Shown: positions 43,651-55,215 of the stretch, piece after piece
Numbering within the stretch: the stretch's first letter is position 1
How the letters are laid out: each line of letters starts with the position of its first letter
From: Euclidia mi
Taxonomy: Eukaryota; Arthropoda; Insecta; Lepidoptera; Erebidae
Length of the DNA stretch: 64,000 bases
Assembly (NCBI GenBank): GCA_944739405.2
Contig: OX123185.2
Span: 4,833,840 to 4,897,839 of the forward strand
Reading direction: 5' to 3'
Notes under the pieces: model-generated
Database searches by the model: none
What the model saw: only the letters and a program-made list of their open reading frames with translations
Told to the model about the DNA's origin: nothing
Made by a program: the position numbers and the translations under genes

Positions 43651-44267
43651 CCATGGTCGCAAGAAGCCAAGGTGTCCAAGTCACTTGAATCGGAAATAGC
43701 CAGCTTACAATCAAGATAACACTCCAACAGACATTTCACAAAAATATAAAAATAAACAAGGAAAGCTCCAACTTGCCTACTTAATAAATCTAAGCGCAAA
43801 TAAAATTCGAAAACGCGGAAGTACATATCCGTTTGTATTAAACTTCAGCTCATTTTTACGACGAAGATAAACCTGTAATTTGTGAGCAGTTGATATATTT
43901 TACGATTGTGTATGTAGTTGTTGTGTGCATTACACTGACGCATACATCTATGAGTTATGTCAGCTACACTAAAAGCACATTTATGCGCAATATTTTTGCA
44001 ATGAAATTTTATTTGTGAGCCAAATGCGATTATTATACTGCTTTTTGTAACGAAATTGTGTTTATGATGTTTGTATGGGACGTTATACAGCAGTTTCATG
44101 TTACAAAAAGCCATCCCCTCCGGGGAATGGCATGAGTTTGTGCGTAACGAAGCATAATTAATACATGTATCATTACTGAGAAAACAACTTATCCGCTTCC
44201 GAAAATCGTGTCACACATTATGCCTATAATAATATAATAGTGCATAAAATAGAATGAGCTCACTGCG
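43651..44267. other. Unassigned spacer between blocks B and C
   Basis: No motif-bearing ORF and no recognised repeat. It separates the end of copy B from the start of copy C. Confidence 0.4.
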
Positions 44268-44506
44268 GTTTTTGTTTATTATATTTATTTTATTGAAAAT
44301 TAATGTACATTATTAAAGCAATTTTACTGTGCATGAAATATCGACACATAGAACTTACACTCAAAGGTTTGGTTTAACAGAGATTACAGACAAATTATGA
44401 TAGTTTGCCGGGTTCAGGAAAAAGAATTCAAGAGAACGCAAACTGTAGAATTAACGATTCCGTGACCTTTGGTACTTACAAACCTTAACAAGCCTAAAAA
44501 ATCTTA

Positions 44507-44753
44507 CATACATACATACATATCATTACGCCTTTTATCCCCGAAGGGGTAGGCAGAGGTGTACTTCTACACCCACTTTTCGCCAGATATACTTTAGTCC
44601 CACGTAATAAGGGGCGAGCCTATTGCCGTACCGGGCACATTTCCAGACTCCGTGCTGCTACTGAGAATTTCGTGACAGAAAAACCCAATAACACTGCCCG
44701 ACCCAGGAATCGAACCCGGGACCTCCCGATCCCACGCGCACATTTATGCCGCT
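44507..44753 (-). mobile_element. tRNA-derived SINE in block C
   Basis: Minus orientation, CATA tail at 44507-44521, B-box complement GGAATCGAACC near 44706. Flanked by AAATCTTA (44499-44506 and 44754-44761). It is nearly identical to the copy at 22046. Confidence 0.88.
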
Positions 44754-44887
44754 AAATCTTAATTTTATTATATTGCTGTATGTTGATAAGGACGGTGATG
44801 TACATATGTGTTTTCTATAATCGCACCTAGTACAAACTCGAGATAATTATTTCCACAACAAATATCCGTCTTTAAAAATTATCAATC

Positions 44888-45152
44888 ATCACATCATCAT
44901 CATCAGCCCTGTATATATACTGTCCCACTGCTGGACACCAAGTACGGGTTGGCAGACTTCACATGTCTTTTGAGAACCTTACGGAGAACTCTCAGACATG
45001 CAGGTTTCCTCGCGATGCTTTCCTTCACCGTTTAGCAAGCGATAATTAACAATTCAATACACACTTATCTTCGAAATTAGTTTGCGCCATGAATTCGAAC
45101 TCGAGACCTTCTGCCTAGCCGTCTGTTGGTCTCTCCACTAGTCTATCGCTGC
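44888..45152 (-). mobile_element. tRNA-derived SINE of a second family
   Basis: On the minus strand the head is GCAGCGATAGACTAGTGGAG (A box) with B box GAGTTCGAATTC. The body contains GCATCGCGAGGAAACCTGCA and the tail is a GATGATGATG run. It is related in head to 57277 but has a different body. Confidence 0.8.
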
Positions 45153-48086
45153 TTATATCAACGATTCTTGATAATTTTGTAACAATTTTAACCGACAAAT
45201 AACATTATTTACGCGCTTAAAGTCGAATTTAACTTTATTTCATGAATTTAATAATTATTTACTGATATTCAGAATGGCACAAACGATAAGACACATACAT
45301 ATATCTCACACGGCACACGAGGAATACTTATTACTTCAATAATTTCGGCGCGACAGTTAACGATTATCAATCATGTGGATTGTTTACTGCTCCGCTTGGC
45401 GGTAATCATTTTTCTCTGAAATTATTCATGAAGCGTATGAATTGGAAAGCAGCTCTGCCTATATTCTACATGTTTACAAATAAATCGGGAGCGTTTTTAA
45501 CACCACTCTAGGTTTAGGAATACATCCTGTTAAACGGCGTAGCCACCGTTTATACCAAAACGCCTGTTTATACCATTGAACCGATTTTGATAAATTTAGC
45601 TTGCCTAAACTAGAACTGCAAAAATCATTTTTGTTATTTGGTATGCTAGTTGAGATTTTATGTGTCTACTGGATCTCAGTTAGCAGCAGCGTCGTAGTGC
45701 CCGTAGCGTGACTCGATTTGCCATTTGTAATAAATAAGCAACGTTTTCAGAGGTCAAAACTTATGGCAAACCGCTTGTGTATGAAGAAGTATTACAGCAG
45801 AATGCTGCCGTTCTTTGGCACGTCAGGCTGTTGGATCTATTCTTGTCTCAGGAGAAGAACTAGACATACACTTTAACCACAGTTGAACACACACATGAAC
45901 CAATTCGGGACCATCGCGATGGTTTCTCGCATCCTCAATATCAAAGCTGTTCATCTGCGACCTCAACTAAGTTCCGTAGGTAGATTGACCGCGATTGATT
46001 AGTATACAAAAATAAACATGAATGTATCAATTTATAATGTTTTATTTGTTGTAGAAGCATGCAGTGGAGAACTATATGTAGGAAGAAATGTGCCATCATT
46101 CTATATCGTATTCTCCTTAAATGTCAAAAGAAAACTGACGAAAATTGACGTTTCAGCAGACCTCTTATTTCCTGCAGCAAGACGAGTCAAGTGCCAGATT
46201 TTGCCGTGTTATGAAGCCCTGCAAATAAGTAGCAATACCTCCACGAAATAAATAAAACTTCTGACACGAAATACTCCTAATTATATATTCTAAAGAATTG
46301 CCAACTCGCTGGATCACAGGGCTCCGTCTGCAGCTCAGAGATATGACTTGCTTACAAACTCCCAGTTTATTTTAACATTTTTGTGTATTCAGCTCTCTAC
46401 GGAATCCATTGTTGACATACTTATCGTCGTTTAATTTTTCTTAGCTGGGTGAAGACCTCCTACAACATACTAAATGCCGAGTATATCTCGATGGTCCAAA
46501 TTTTTAAGAAACTCAAAAATCGGTTCATTCTTAGTAGTATTCTATTTCAAGTATAGATAGAAAATCAATAATTGTCAAAAGAATGACAACGTGACACATA
46601 TACCTGGTGAGTTTAGAAACATTCAACGAATGTATACGAAGAATACCAAGACCCGAAACAACAACATGTTTTGATGAAAAGGAAAGACAAGCCATAATAT
46701 CTCAGTTGGAAGTAAATGCTTTCAATATAGGAATCACACAAAGCATATAGGTATAAACATTCACCTAAACATAAGGTAATACAATGACAGCCATCTGCCT
46801 GAAAATTGTTCGGCCTTTTTTCAAACACGTTACTATTGAAATAGTCCTAGCAGCGATATAATACTTATTGATAATGTGTGTTAACAAGCAGAAGGACTAC
46901 GGGTCACTAAGTTTCTCTAACAGCTACTATGTTCTCGTAACATTCGGATAATCTTCGACAAGAGGGTCTTATGCTCAGATATGTGAGCACTACGTGAGGT
47001 CGAACCTGTTTGAAGTCGTTCAGGATACTTACTATCTAAAAATGTTTTTGAATGTCTCCCAAATTAGACCTTAGTTGAATCAGATTAGTTTGAGACGTTA
47101 ACTGTTCAACAATATGTGGACTATTTATACTATTATACTAGACGATTATCATATTAATGTATTAAGTATTCTCAGTATTTAGTCACTTCCTGAAAGCACT
47201 GTCAATATAGCAAGGGTTATTAAAAAGCAGAGTCCAGTAGAGCTTTTAAACCAACCTACAATACAATACATTTAAAAGAACCGATGGTTCTCACTCGATC
47301 TATAAAGCCTAAAACGTAAAATGACCCGAACGTAAATAAAACCAATAGGCTAGTTGACGAAAAAAAAAATTTATAAGTCCGTCCTTTAGACTATTCGAAA
47401 ATAAGCGATACGTATTTTTTTATTTGTAGATTAAACTTAAAATGACCAAGATATAGCTCATTAAAGTTACGTAAAACGTCACGCCGTGCTGCATTTTTTT
47501 GCACGGGGTGACGTCACACGTAACTTTAATGGGCTATATCTTTGTTATTTTTTATTTAATCAAAAAAATAAAAAATAAGTGTCCAATATTTTTTTATAAT
47601 CTAAAATACGGACTAAATAAAATGTAATTGTGCGCGAACGTCAGCCGTGCGACATCACTTGTTGATTTGTTCCGCTATTTTATTCGCAAACGTTGGTTAA
47701 AGTCAAAAGTTATCCGTTATTTTTGTCAACATAACTTTCAGTTACCAGTGTTTAACTGCTTACGGATTTTAACGGTTCAATAATAAACATTTAATAAACA
47801 TTTAGTGCAAAAAGTAAACAACAATATCGCTGTGAAAAAATTCTACCGACATTAATTTCTGGTTAAGTGTTAGAACTTTGTGTGTGGCAGTACGCGTAAG
47901 CGCCGCTGTTTGCACAGGACTTACGACCTTCTGCGCGCGAGCTGCGAGCGCTGCACATCGCAGCTTTGTGCTTTGGACATTTAATTGTGTGGCCTACGGG
48001 CATTTGTTACTGTGCTAATACGAATCTATCTTGCGCGCCGTAAACAAACATAAATATAAGATATAATTAGCATTGAAACAAATACA

Positions 48087-49271
48087 ATGTCGACGCCTAA
48101 AGACAAGCTCTTCTTGGTTTGGGGATGCTGCGATGGTGGCACTATTGAGGAAGCCTATCTCACCTGCACCACTTGTAAAAAAGCTTTCCACCTTGAATGC
48201 TTAACAAACAGTGATGAATCTCTCGGCTCTGCTGAATCGTGGAACTGCCCGCTATGCGTGGGTAAAACTCCTAGAATGCCTAGAGACGACAATACGCCAA
48301 TTCGATTTAATACAAATGTTACCATAAGGGGCGCTAAGAAACAAGTATTATACTCGCCCCCCATCACCTGTGCTAGTAGTTTGTGTACTGATGAGATCCG
48401 AAGTGTTGTAACAAACGTCATAGAAGAACAACTTAACAGTATGCTGACCAAAATCAATGACACCATAAGCACATTGATTTCTCAGGAACTTCAGTCGGTG
48501 AGAGACGAACTTAAAATCGTGAAGGATTCGCTGAATACGGAGAGAAACCAACTTGCAAACTTCGTTATTGAGCATGAAAGCTTCAAACAAGATTTAGAGA
48601 AGCTTAAGATCCAAAATGGTTCGATGCATCGCACCATAAGTGAACTAAGCTCCAGGGTACAGCATCTCGAACAAAATTGTCAATCAAATGCGCTACAAGC
48701 ATCACCCAGTAGCACAGAACAGTGTACGATTATTAAGGCCGCTTCAGAACCCGCTACCATGAACGCCAGCGTCTTGGAAGTAGTTACTGCGGAGGTGTCA
48801 ATGAATACGTTGAATCAAACTGCCGTCAAGTCACATGCATCTATATCACAAGAGTGGAGTCAGGTAACCAGAAGGCGGAGACGGCCCCCTGTGTCCATTT
48901 ACGGTACCGCTAGCCCCAGTGCAACACCCTTGAAGGCGGTCGAAGCTTTTAAGCACCTACATTTATGGAACATGGACTCGGAACCCGATGAAATTCGAGC
49001 TTACCTCAACACTTTATGTGATACTAATAATTGTACCGTTGAGAAGTTAACTCCAAAGGGAAATTACAAATCGTTCAAGATCGGTGTTCCACTTGCTTGT
49101 TACGATCGGTGCTATTCAGCGGATGTTTGGCCAATAAATGCAAGAATCAAGCCATGGATCTACTATAGACGACCAGCAACTGGGGTTGGCGCCAGAACGA
49201 GCTCGGCAAGAACTGTCAACAACAGCCCTAGTCAGACATTTCGTGAGAAAACCACCAAGGACAAACAGTAA
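48087..49271 (+). CDS. LINE ORF1 protein with PHD-like zinc finger
   Basis: 394 residues. Residues about 9-60 form a PHD-type finger (cysteines and histidine in CCDGG, CTTCKKAFHLEC and CPLC). Residues about 110-205 are charged heptads consistent with a coiled coil for oligomerisation. A basic patch TRRRRRPPVS lies near residue 265. The C-terminal part (HLWNMDSEPDEIRAYL, then YKSFKIGVP and VWPINARIKPW) resembles the RRM-like domain seen in other LINE ORF1 proteins. The expected role is binding the element RNA. The ATG at 48087 is the first in frame. The end overlaps ORF2 by 134 bp in another frame. Confidence 0.88.
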   Translation: MSTPKDKLFLVWGCCDGGTIEEAYLTCTTCKKAFHLECLTNSDESLGSAESWNCPLCVGKTPRMPRDDNTPIRFNTNVTIRGAKKQVLYSPPITCASSLCTDEIRSVVTNVIEEQLNSMLTKINDTISTLISQELQSVRDELKIVKDSLNTERNQLANFVIEHESFKQDLEKLKIQNGSMHRTISELSSRVQHLEQNCQSNALQASPSSTEQCTIIKAASEPATMNASVLEVVTAEVSMNTLNQTAVKSHASISQEWSQVTRRRRRPPVSIYGTASPSATPLKAVEAFKHLHLWNMDSEPDEIRAYLNTLCDTNNCTVEKLTPKGNYKSFKIGVPLACYDRCYSADVWPINARIKPWIYYRRPATGVGARTSSARTVNNSPSQTFREKTTKDKQ

Positions 49272-52122
49272 GCGCAGCCTCAACATTTTATATCAAAATG
49301 TTCGCGGCATCAAGACTAAACTGACTACATGGCGTAATAATCTTTCTTTGCTGGAGCACAATATAGTTGCAGCAACCGAGACCTTCCTGGATGACTCAGT
49401 AGGGGAGATGGAGCTATTATGTACGAACTGGACTATATTGCGTAGAGACAGAGGAACGCCCTGCGGGGGTGTCTTATTAGCGGCACACGCCCCTATCTTG
49501 TTAAATCGCTGCCGTGAATTGGAAACTGAAACAGGAGAGGATTTTTGGGCGACCTTCACGTGGTACGGTCGTACCATATACATTTGTGTGGTTTATATCA
49601 AGCCAAGTGCCAGTGATGGAGACTATATGCAATGGTTTTGTAAAATCGAGTCTTTTATTAACAATTTAAAAGGAATTGTTATAGTTTTTGGTGATCTGAA
49701 TTTAAATAGTGCTTCATTATCTATAAAGAATTATTACTGTTACTTTATGTCATTTTGTAGTCTGGCTGAGAAGAATAATGTGAAGAATGTGTATGGTGGA
49801 ATGTTAGATGTTGTGCTGACACGGGAGAGCGAAGACGTGTGTAACACAGTTGTTGCTGCTACCGAAGGCATTGTTTCTCCTGACGCTTACCATCCACCGC
49901 TCGAGATCGAGGTAAGAATTAATGTCGTACATAGTTCCGATGTGATTGAACCGAGTAATGTGGATATTTCTAGAGAGTGGAATTTTAAAAAATGTGATTT
50001 TAATTTACTGAATTCCTTGCTTTATGAACAATCATGGGAGTGCGTTTTTCAATCTAACGACGTTAATGAGGCTGTAGAGAACTATTACAGAACATTGTAT
50101 AACATTTTTGACACTTGTGTTCCTAAGTTTAAACGCTCAAAAAACAAAAGTCGACTGTACCCGGTTTGGTTCACAAATGATATCATACAAGATACTAAAC
50201 GCAAAAATAAACTACATGCAGTTTGGAAGCGTACGCACTGCCAAGATGTTTATGAAGAGTTTTCCAGTCTCAGGAAAAGCCTAAAGCTACGCGTAGAGAA
50301 AGCATATAACACATACATGAACCGCATTGGCAATGAAATTAAGACAAACCCGCGCGAGTTTTGGAGGCATATCTCAAATCTCCGATCTAAGGGTGGCTTT
50401 GAACCAACTATCATTCACAAAGGTGAGACGTTCAGTGGAGTCCATGCAGCAAACACATTCGCCAACTATTTTTCGAATGTTTTCCTTCCTGATGTTCCGA
50501 AACTCGATGCCGGCAAGGTGGCAAACTATGAAAGTTTTAGCAATAGCAATTATATAAACATTGCCGACATAGGCATGCCTGATGTTCTATTTGGCATTAA
50601 TAAACTGAAACCTAGCAGCTCTTCAGGTCCTGATGGAATCCCTTCTGTTGTCCTCAAACGCGCCAAAAAGATTATGAGCCACCCACTCCACTATATTTTT
50701 AATCTGGCTTTGGGTACTGGTGTGTATCCATCTCAATGGAAACTTTCCAGGGTAGTGCCAATCCCTAAAAGTACCCAAAAAAAGACGGTCGAGGACTACC
50801 GTCCTATAGCAGTTTTGTCATCCTCAGCCAAAGTCTTTGAAACCATCCTTCACAAATATATATATACACAGGTTGAAAAATATTTGAGTGATGACCAACA
50901 TGGCTTTAGACCCAAGAGATCTGTTAACTCCAACCTGCTTACCCTCGTTGAATTTATAGCGTTGAGCCTTGATAAAGGTGTTCAGGTAGACGTCGTTTAC
51001 TTTGATTTTCAAAAGGCATTCGACAGGGTTAATAATGACGTCCTACTTGCAAAACTTAGCGCTATCGGAGTGGCTCCCAAACTTCTTAAATTACTCGCCG
51101 ACTATCTTCGGGATAGGCAACAGTTTGTTAAGCTAGGTTTATACGTTTCAAATCCCTACCATACACGCTCTGGTGTGAGTCAAGGTTCGATACTTGGTCC
51201 ACTTCTCTTTCTCATTATGATCAATGACTTACCGAATGTGCTAAAACATGCCAAATGTCTGCTTTATGCCGATGACTTAAAGCTATACAGAGCTATATGC
51301 ACCGAAGTTGACTGTCTACACCTTCAGAATGATATCACTGCACTACATAAGTGGGCTTCAAATAATAAAATGGAATTTAATTCTTCTAAGTGCCTTTCTA
51401 TTACTTTTGGACGCAGGCGACAGCTACTGAACTTTGACTACCATCTTAACGGTGTTTCCATTGCCAAATCTACTCGTGTCAAGGATTTGGGTGTCATATT
51501 TGACTCCGGCCTCACTTTCCATGACCATATCATTGCAACAGCGAAGGAGTCATTTAGTCGTCTTGGATTCATTTTGAGAAATGCGAAGGACTTCCAAAAT
51601 AACGATGTTATTAGGATAATTTATAATGCGCTTGTGCGCAGCAAAATTGAAAATAGTGCTTGCGTATGGAATCCTTATGAAAAAACATACACTTTGTTAC
51701 TGGAGAAGGTTCAGAAGGCTTTCCTGAGATTTTTATATAAGCGTTTATTTGGGTATTATCCATTTATGTATCCAACAAAGTATCTTTTAGGTAGTCTAGG
51801 TTATAATTCCTTGGAGGTTAGAAGAAATTTTGATCAGATCGGAACTATGTGCAAAATTCTTCACGGCAAAATCGTGGCACCAGAACTGCATAACGATTTA
51901 TTGCGATTGTTTGTACCAAATAATTACTGCCGCGGCAGAAAGCATAGGCTTTTCGCCCTACCAGCTTGCCGCACCGTGGCTCGTGCAAACTCGCCTATAC
52001 CCCGTTCTCTCGCCACACTAAATGCGCTCTTAGTGTCAGACGCACAGAATGATATTTTCGCAGATGAATGGAAGAAGATATTGTTGGTGTGCATGGAGTT
52101 CTGTGAGATGTCTGTGAGTTAG
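49138..52122 (+). CDS. LINE ORF2 endonuclease-reverse transcriptase
   Basis: 994 residues, no internal stop, +1 frame relative to ORF1. The APE-type endonuclease starts around residue 47 (LNILYQNVRG) with ATETFLDD, GDLNLNS and DAYHPPLEIE marking its conserved parts. RT follows: SSSGPDGIPSVVLK, motif A FDFQKAFDRV (about 622), motif B SGVSQGSILGPLLF and catalytic YADD at 710-713. A thumb and C-terminal domain run to the end. No RNase H. It nicks target DNA and reverse transcribes the element RNA. Because ORF1 and ORF2 overlap, translation may use reinitiation or frameshifting; nothing decisive is visible. Confidence 0.93.
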   Translation: MQESSHGSTIDDQQLGLAPERARQELSTTALVRHFVRKPPRTNSKRSLNILYQNVRGIKTKLTTWRNNLSLLEHNIVAATETFLDDSVGEMELLCTNWTILRRDRGTPCGGVLLAAHAPILLNRCRELETETGEDFWATFTWYGRTIYICVVYIKPSASDGDYMQWFCKIESFINNLKGIVIVFGDLNLNSASLSIKNYYCYFMSFCSLAEKNNVKNVYGGMLDVVLTRESEDVCNTVVAATEGIVSPDAYHPPLEIEVRINVVHSSDVIEPSNVDISREWNFKKCDFNLLNSLLYEQSWECVFQSNDVNEAVENYYRTLYNIFDTCVPKFKRSKNKSRLYPVWFTNDIIQDTKRKNKLHAVWKRTHCQDVYEEFSSLRKSLKLRVEKAYNTYMNRIGNEIKTNPREFWRHISNLRSKGGFEPTIIHKGETFSGVHAANTFANYFSNVFLPDVPKLDAGKVANYESFSNSNYINIADIGMPDVLFGINKLKPSSSSGPDGIPSVVLKRAKKIMSHPLHYIFNLALGTGVYPSQWKLSRVVPIPKSTQKKTVEDYRPIAVLSSSAKVFETILHKYIYTQVEKYLSDDQHGFRPKRSVNSNLLTLVEFIALSLDKGVQVDVVYFDFQKAFDRVNNDVLLAKLSAIGVAPKLLKLLADYLRDRQQFVKLGLYVSNPYHTRSGVSQGSILGPLLFLIMINDLPNVLKHAKCLLYADDLKLYRAICTEVDCLHLQNDITALHKWASNNKMEFNSSKCLSITFGRRRQLLNFDYHLNGVSIAKSTRVKDLGVIFDSGLTFHDHIIATAKESFSRLGFILRNAKDFQNNDVIRIIYNALVRSKIENSACVWNPYEKTYTLLLEKVQKAFLRFLYKRLFGYYPFMYPTKYLLGSLGYNSLEVRRNFDQIGTMCKILHGKIVAPELHNDLLRLFVPNNYCRGRKHRLFALPACRTVARANSPIPRSLATLNALLVSDAQNDIFADEWKKILLVCMEFCEMSVS

Positions 52123-54965
52123 TTGTGTCCTTAATTAGTGTAAGTGGCTTCCCGCCGTTCTAATTAAGTAAAATCTAAATAAATAAATAAATAAATAAGT
52201 AATTATTTTGACCCTGAAAACTACCCTATTAAAATTTACATTGAACGTTAATGCTGTAATTTGCAAGAGAATTACAATCATAAAAGATTTTTAACATCTG
52301 ACGGAGGCACAAAGAATAAATCAATGAAAATAAGATCACGATTGCCGACATTATCTTTATTCGAGACCGAATGGCTCTGTTATCTATTCCGATAAATGCC
52401 GTTCTCTTATTTTAGGCCTAGAGAAAAAGAAATTACATCAAGCTGTTGAAATTCTCATTAAAATTCCATTACGACGCCGTCGGTTCGAATATGCCTATAG
52501 ATTCTGACGGCGAAATTATTTTTTATAACACTCTTTATTATACAACGGTTCCTTTGTAAATTGCGTAGTACGTACGTACCTGGCCATGATAATACTTTAA
52601 TGAAACATTATGAGGCGGCTGTAATTTAAAGGCAAGAAGTTTCTCAGGTATCTGCAGGGTTATCAGGTTACGGTCTTAAATTCGTAAAACTGGCAGTAAA
52701 AAACCTTTTAAATGTGCGCGCGAAATATTAATATCTTGCTAACGGCGACCTTTCAACTATCCTAACGAGATAATATTAATTTTTCAAGCCTGTTTTAATC
52801 TAAATATTAAAAACGTTATTATGTACCAATAAAATATTAAAAAAAGGTTACTTCAAATCACGGCAGTCAGAAAATTATATAAAATAAGTGCCCAACACAA
52901 CAAAGAAATATAATCTACTTTATTATCCTAATACTAAAAGAGGATCAACGAATCAAAAGAAACCGTGAATATAGAACGAAACTAATAAGATATTTTGCTT
53001 ATATCGTGTCGATATACAAACATATATATGTAGATGTATATCTAACAATGCCTATTCAAATACGACAAAGTTGGGCCTCGCCAAGCTTCCCTATAATCAT
53101 GGCGGCGATCGAGCTTTGATTGACCTTTATGCAAATTCCAAATTCGTTCAGGAGTACAGCCTGTTTAATTGAATAATAAACCTGTCCAACGCACTTCGTT
53201 ATAAATTAAAATTACCTTATAACTTCGGTGGCTGTAGCCAAAAGCCTCAAAATTTTGAGCGAAAATACTTGGCGCACATATTTTTTTTCAAAGCAGAGGC
53301 TGGTATTTCAGATAAGGCAATTATAATAAAAAACTTGGTGGCGGTAAACAGACAGTGAATTTATCACCGAAAAAATGGGTCGGCGTTTCGATTTTCATGT
53401 TTATTATGTACTGAATGTGAAACGACGAAGGCGTTTTTATTCTTTAAGAATAATTTAAATAACCGTGTGTTGTATTTTATTTTGTCTTGCCTTTGATTCC
53501 ATAGTGCGAATATAGATGTAATTCGGCGCTTGAAGTCGATTCTTTTCATTTTTTGTTTTAATTTAAGATATTAAAGAGCAGTAAGAAGGCAGAAAGTTTT
53601 AGATATCCAGAAACGGTATCCTTCTTTGACTAAGCCAAATAGCGCACGACTGAATTAAAAACAATGTCATTAGAGCAACGAGGCACGATATTAAATTCTT
53701 AACTAATACAATTGTCTAGTAGGTACCCATATTACAAGTTATGCGTCGTTTGGGATTACACCATGTAGTGTGAATGTGGTAAATACTGTCCTTATTATAT
53801 TATTAAGTAAGTCTAATAATGCGAGGTGCCATTACAGCATCCCTTTAATTGCTTAAAAATCATATAAGTATTTTTAGCATTTAAAACAAAAAGCTTATTT
53901 CTTACAACCATATTATTCAACAACACAGTTTATACGTACGAAGCACTAAGAAGTTAATTAGAAAACGTATATTTATCGAAATAGTCCAACTATGAGCACC
54001 ATCAGATAGTAGACCAGTGCCGCTATAAACGGTTATAATATTGCACCACTAAGTACATAACTATCGCTCTTAAAACATTAAACGCTATTAAAACAATATC
54101 CATTGCTTAGATAGCTTTCAGTGTCTGCTATATTTAGTTTTTGATTGTTTATAAACTATATAATTATAAAATGTTAACTGTTTTACTGAACATAATTGAA
54201 ATTCGCTGACTACGTGTATTTCTAGGACACCTGCAGCGAAGCATAAAGCTTATTTTACTTTAGCTTCTCCATGTTTTTTCATAAGCTGTTAAAAATCGGC
54301 AACAACGTCCTCAAAAATGTCCGATACACCCCAATTCTGAAGCTCATGAATCATAAAATTGTGCAGCCCATCCCAATTAGTATTTTATTGATCCAAAAAT
54401 CTCGAAGCTAGCGGTCTACCCTTTCCATTTTAATGAGACCGTTCTTTAGTTACACGAATATGGTCCCCTATAAGCCGAATAAATATTTATGTGCCAAAGG
54501 AGTTTGTTTTAGTATTGCATGCATTGTGGAATATTGGCAAACTTTAGACAGGTGAATGTCAGATATAAAGAGCTTTGGATTAGCCCGAGACCGAGGGATC
54601 AGACCTAGGTACTCAATTCTGCCTAAGGTTGTCTGTATATTTATTTGTTTGTGTGGAAAAATAAATCTTGCCTAATATATTTGGTATACTTACGTATGCG
54701 TGAACTAGATGTAAATCTACGTGCCGAAGAGTAAGACGAAGTGCGGCCCCTTTTTGTTGCTACTTGCCACTGGCACACGTGACTGTATGTAGTATCTATA
54801 AGTCAAAGACGTATTTGGATGCAACTACAAATAGGTATGTGATATATGACGCAACATAAGTCGTAATAAAAGTAGCGGGCAGAAGAAGAATGCAAGAAAT
54901 CGTCCCTGTTTGCAGGAGACTTTGAAAAACGCCTACGTTAATTATCACTTTCTAAACGGAGAGGG

Positions 54966-55215
54966 TGTGGTGTGGTGTTGTCCGTGTGGTGATGGATTAA
55001 GAATACGGAAATTCACCACCCCATATCATCCCATGGGTGTCGTAAGAGCTGACAGAGAGGGCATATTATGTAGAGAACAGCACTGTAAGAGAAGAAAAAC
55101 TTTATACAAACCCTATACCAACCCGTTTGGCCAGCGTGGTATAGTAGGCCAATTCCTCCTTTCAAAGGAGAGCCCTAATCCAGCATTGGACTGTTAAAGG
55201 CTGATGATGATGATG
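54966..55215 (+). mobile_element. Small retroposed unit with 12-bp target duplication
   Basis: 250 bp flanked by AAACGGAGAGGG (54954-54965 and 55216-55227), with a GATGATGATG tail. Copies A and B have a single site (with GGAGTGGG in A). The body includes CATCCCATGGGTGTCGTAAG and GGCCAGCGTGGTATAGTAGG. No tRNA-like head is obvious, so it may be a 5'-truncated LINE end or a SINE. Confidence 0.8.

Larger units (their letters stand above)
47630..52198 (+). mobile_element. Full-length two-ORF LINE (CR1/Jockey-like)
   Basis: 4.57 kb with a 457-bp 5' UTR, ORF1, overlapping ORF2 and an AAAT repeat tail. It is inserted in the MITE and flanked by GTAATT (47624-47629 and 52199-52204). Both ORFs are uninterrupted, so the copy may be recent. 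Domain make-up is a PHD-like finger ORF1 and an endonuclease-RT ORF2. Confidence 0.93.
47347..52227. mobile_element. MITE in block C, split by a LINE
   Basis: The outer pieces 47347-47629 and 52205-52227 form one element of about 306 bp. The ends AGGCTAGTTGAC and GAAAACTACCCT are imperfect inverted repeats. Inside is a long palindrome: AAGATATAGCTCATTAAAG (about 47449-47467) and CTTTAATGGGCTATATCTT around GTCAC/GTGAC. It is flanked by AT (47345-47346 and 52228-52229); block B (29610) reads ACCAATTAAAATTT there. No transposase. Superfamily undetermined. Confidence 0.75.
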
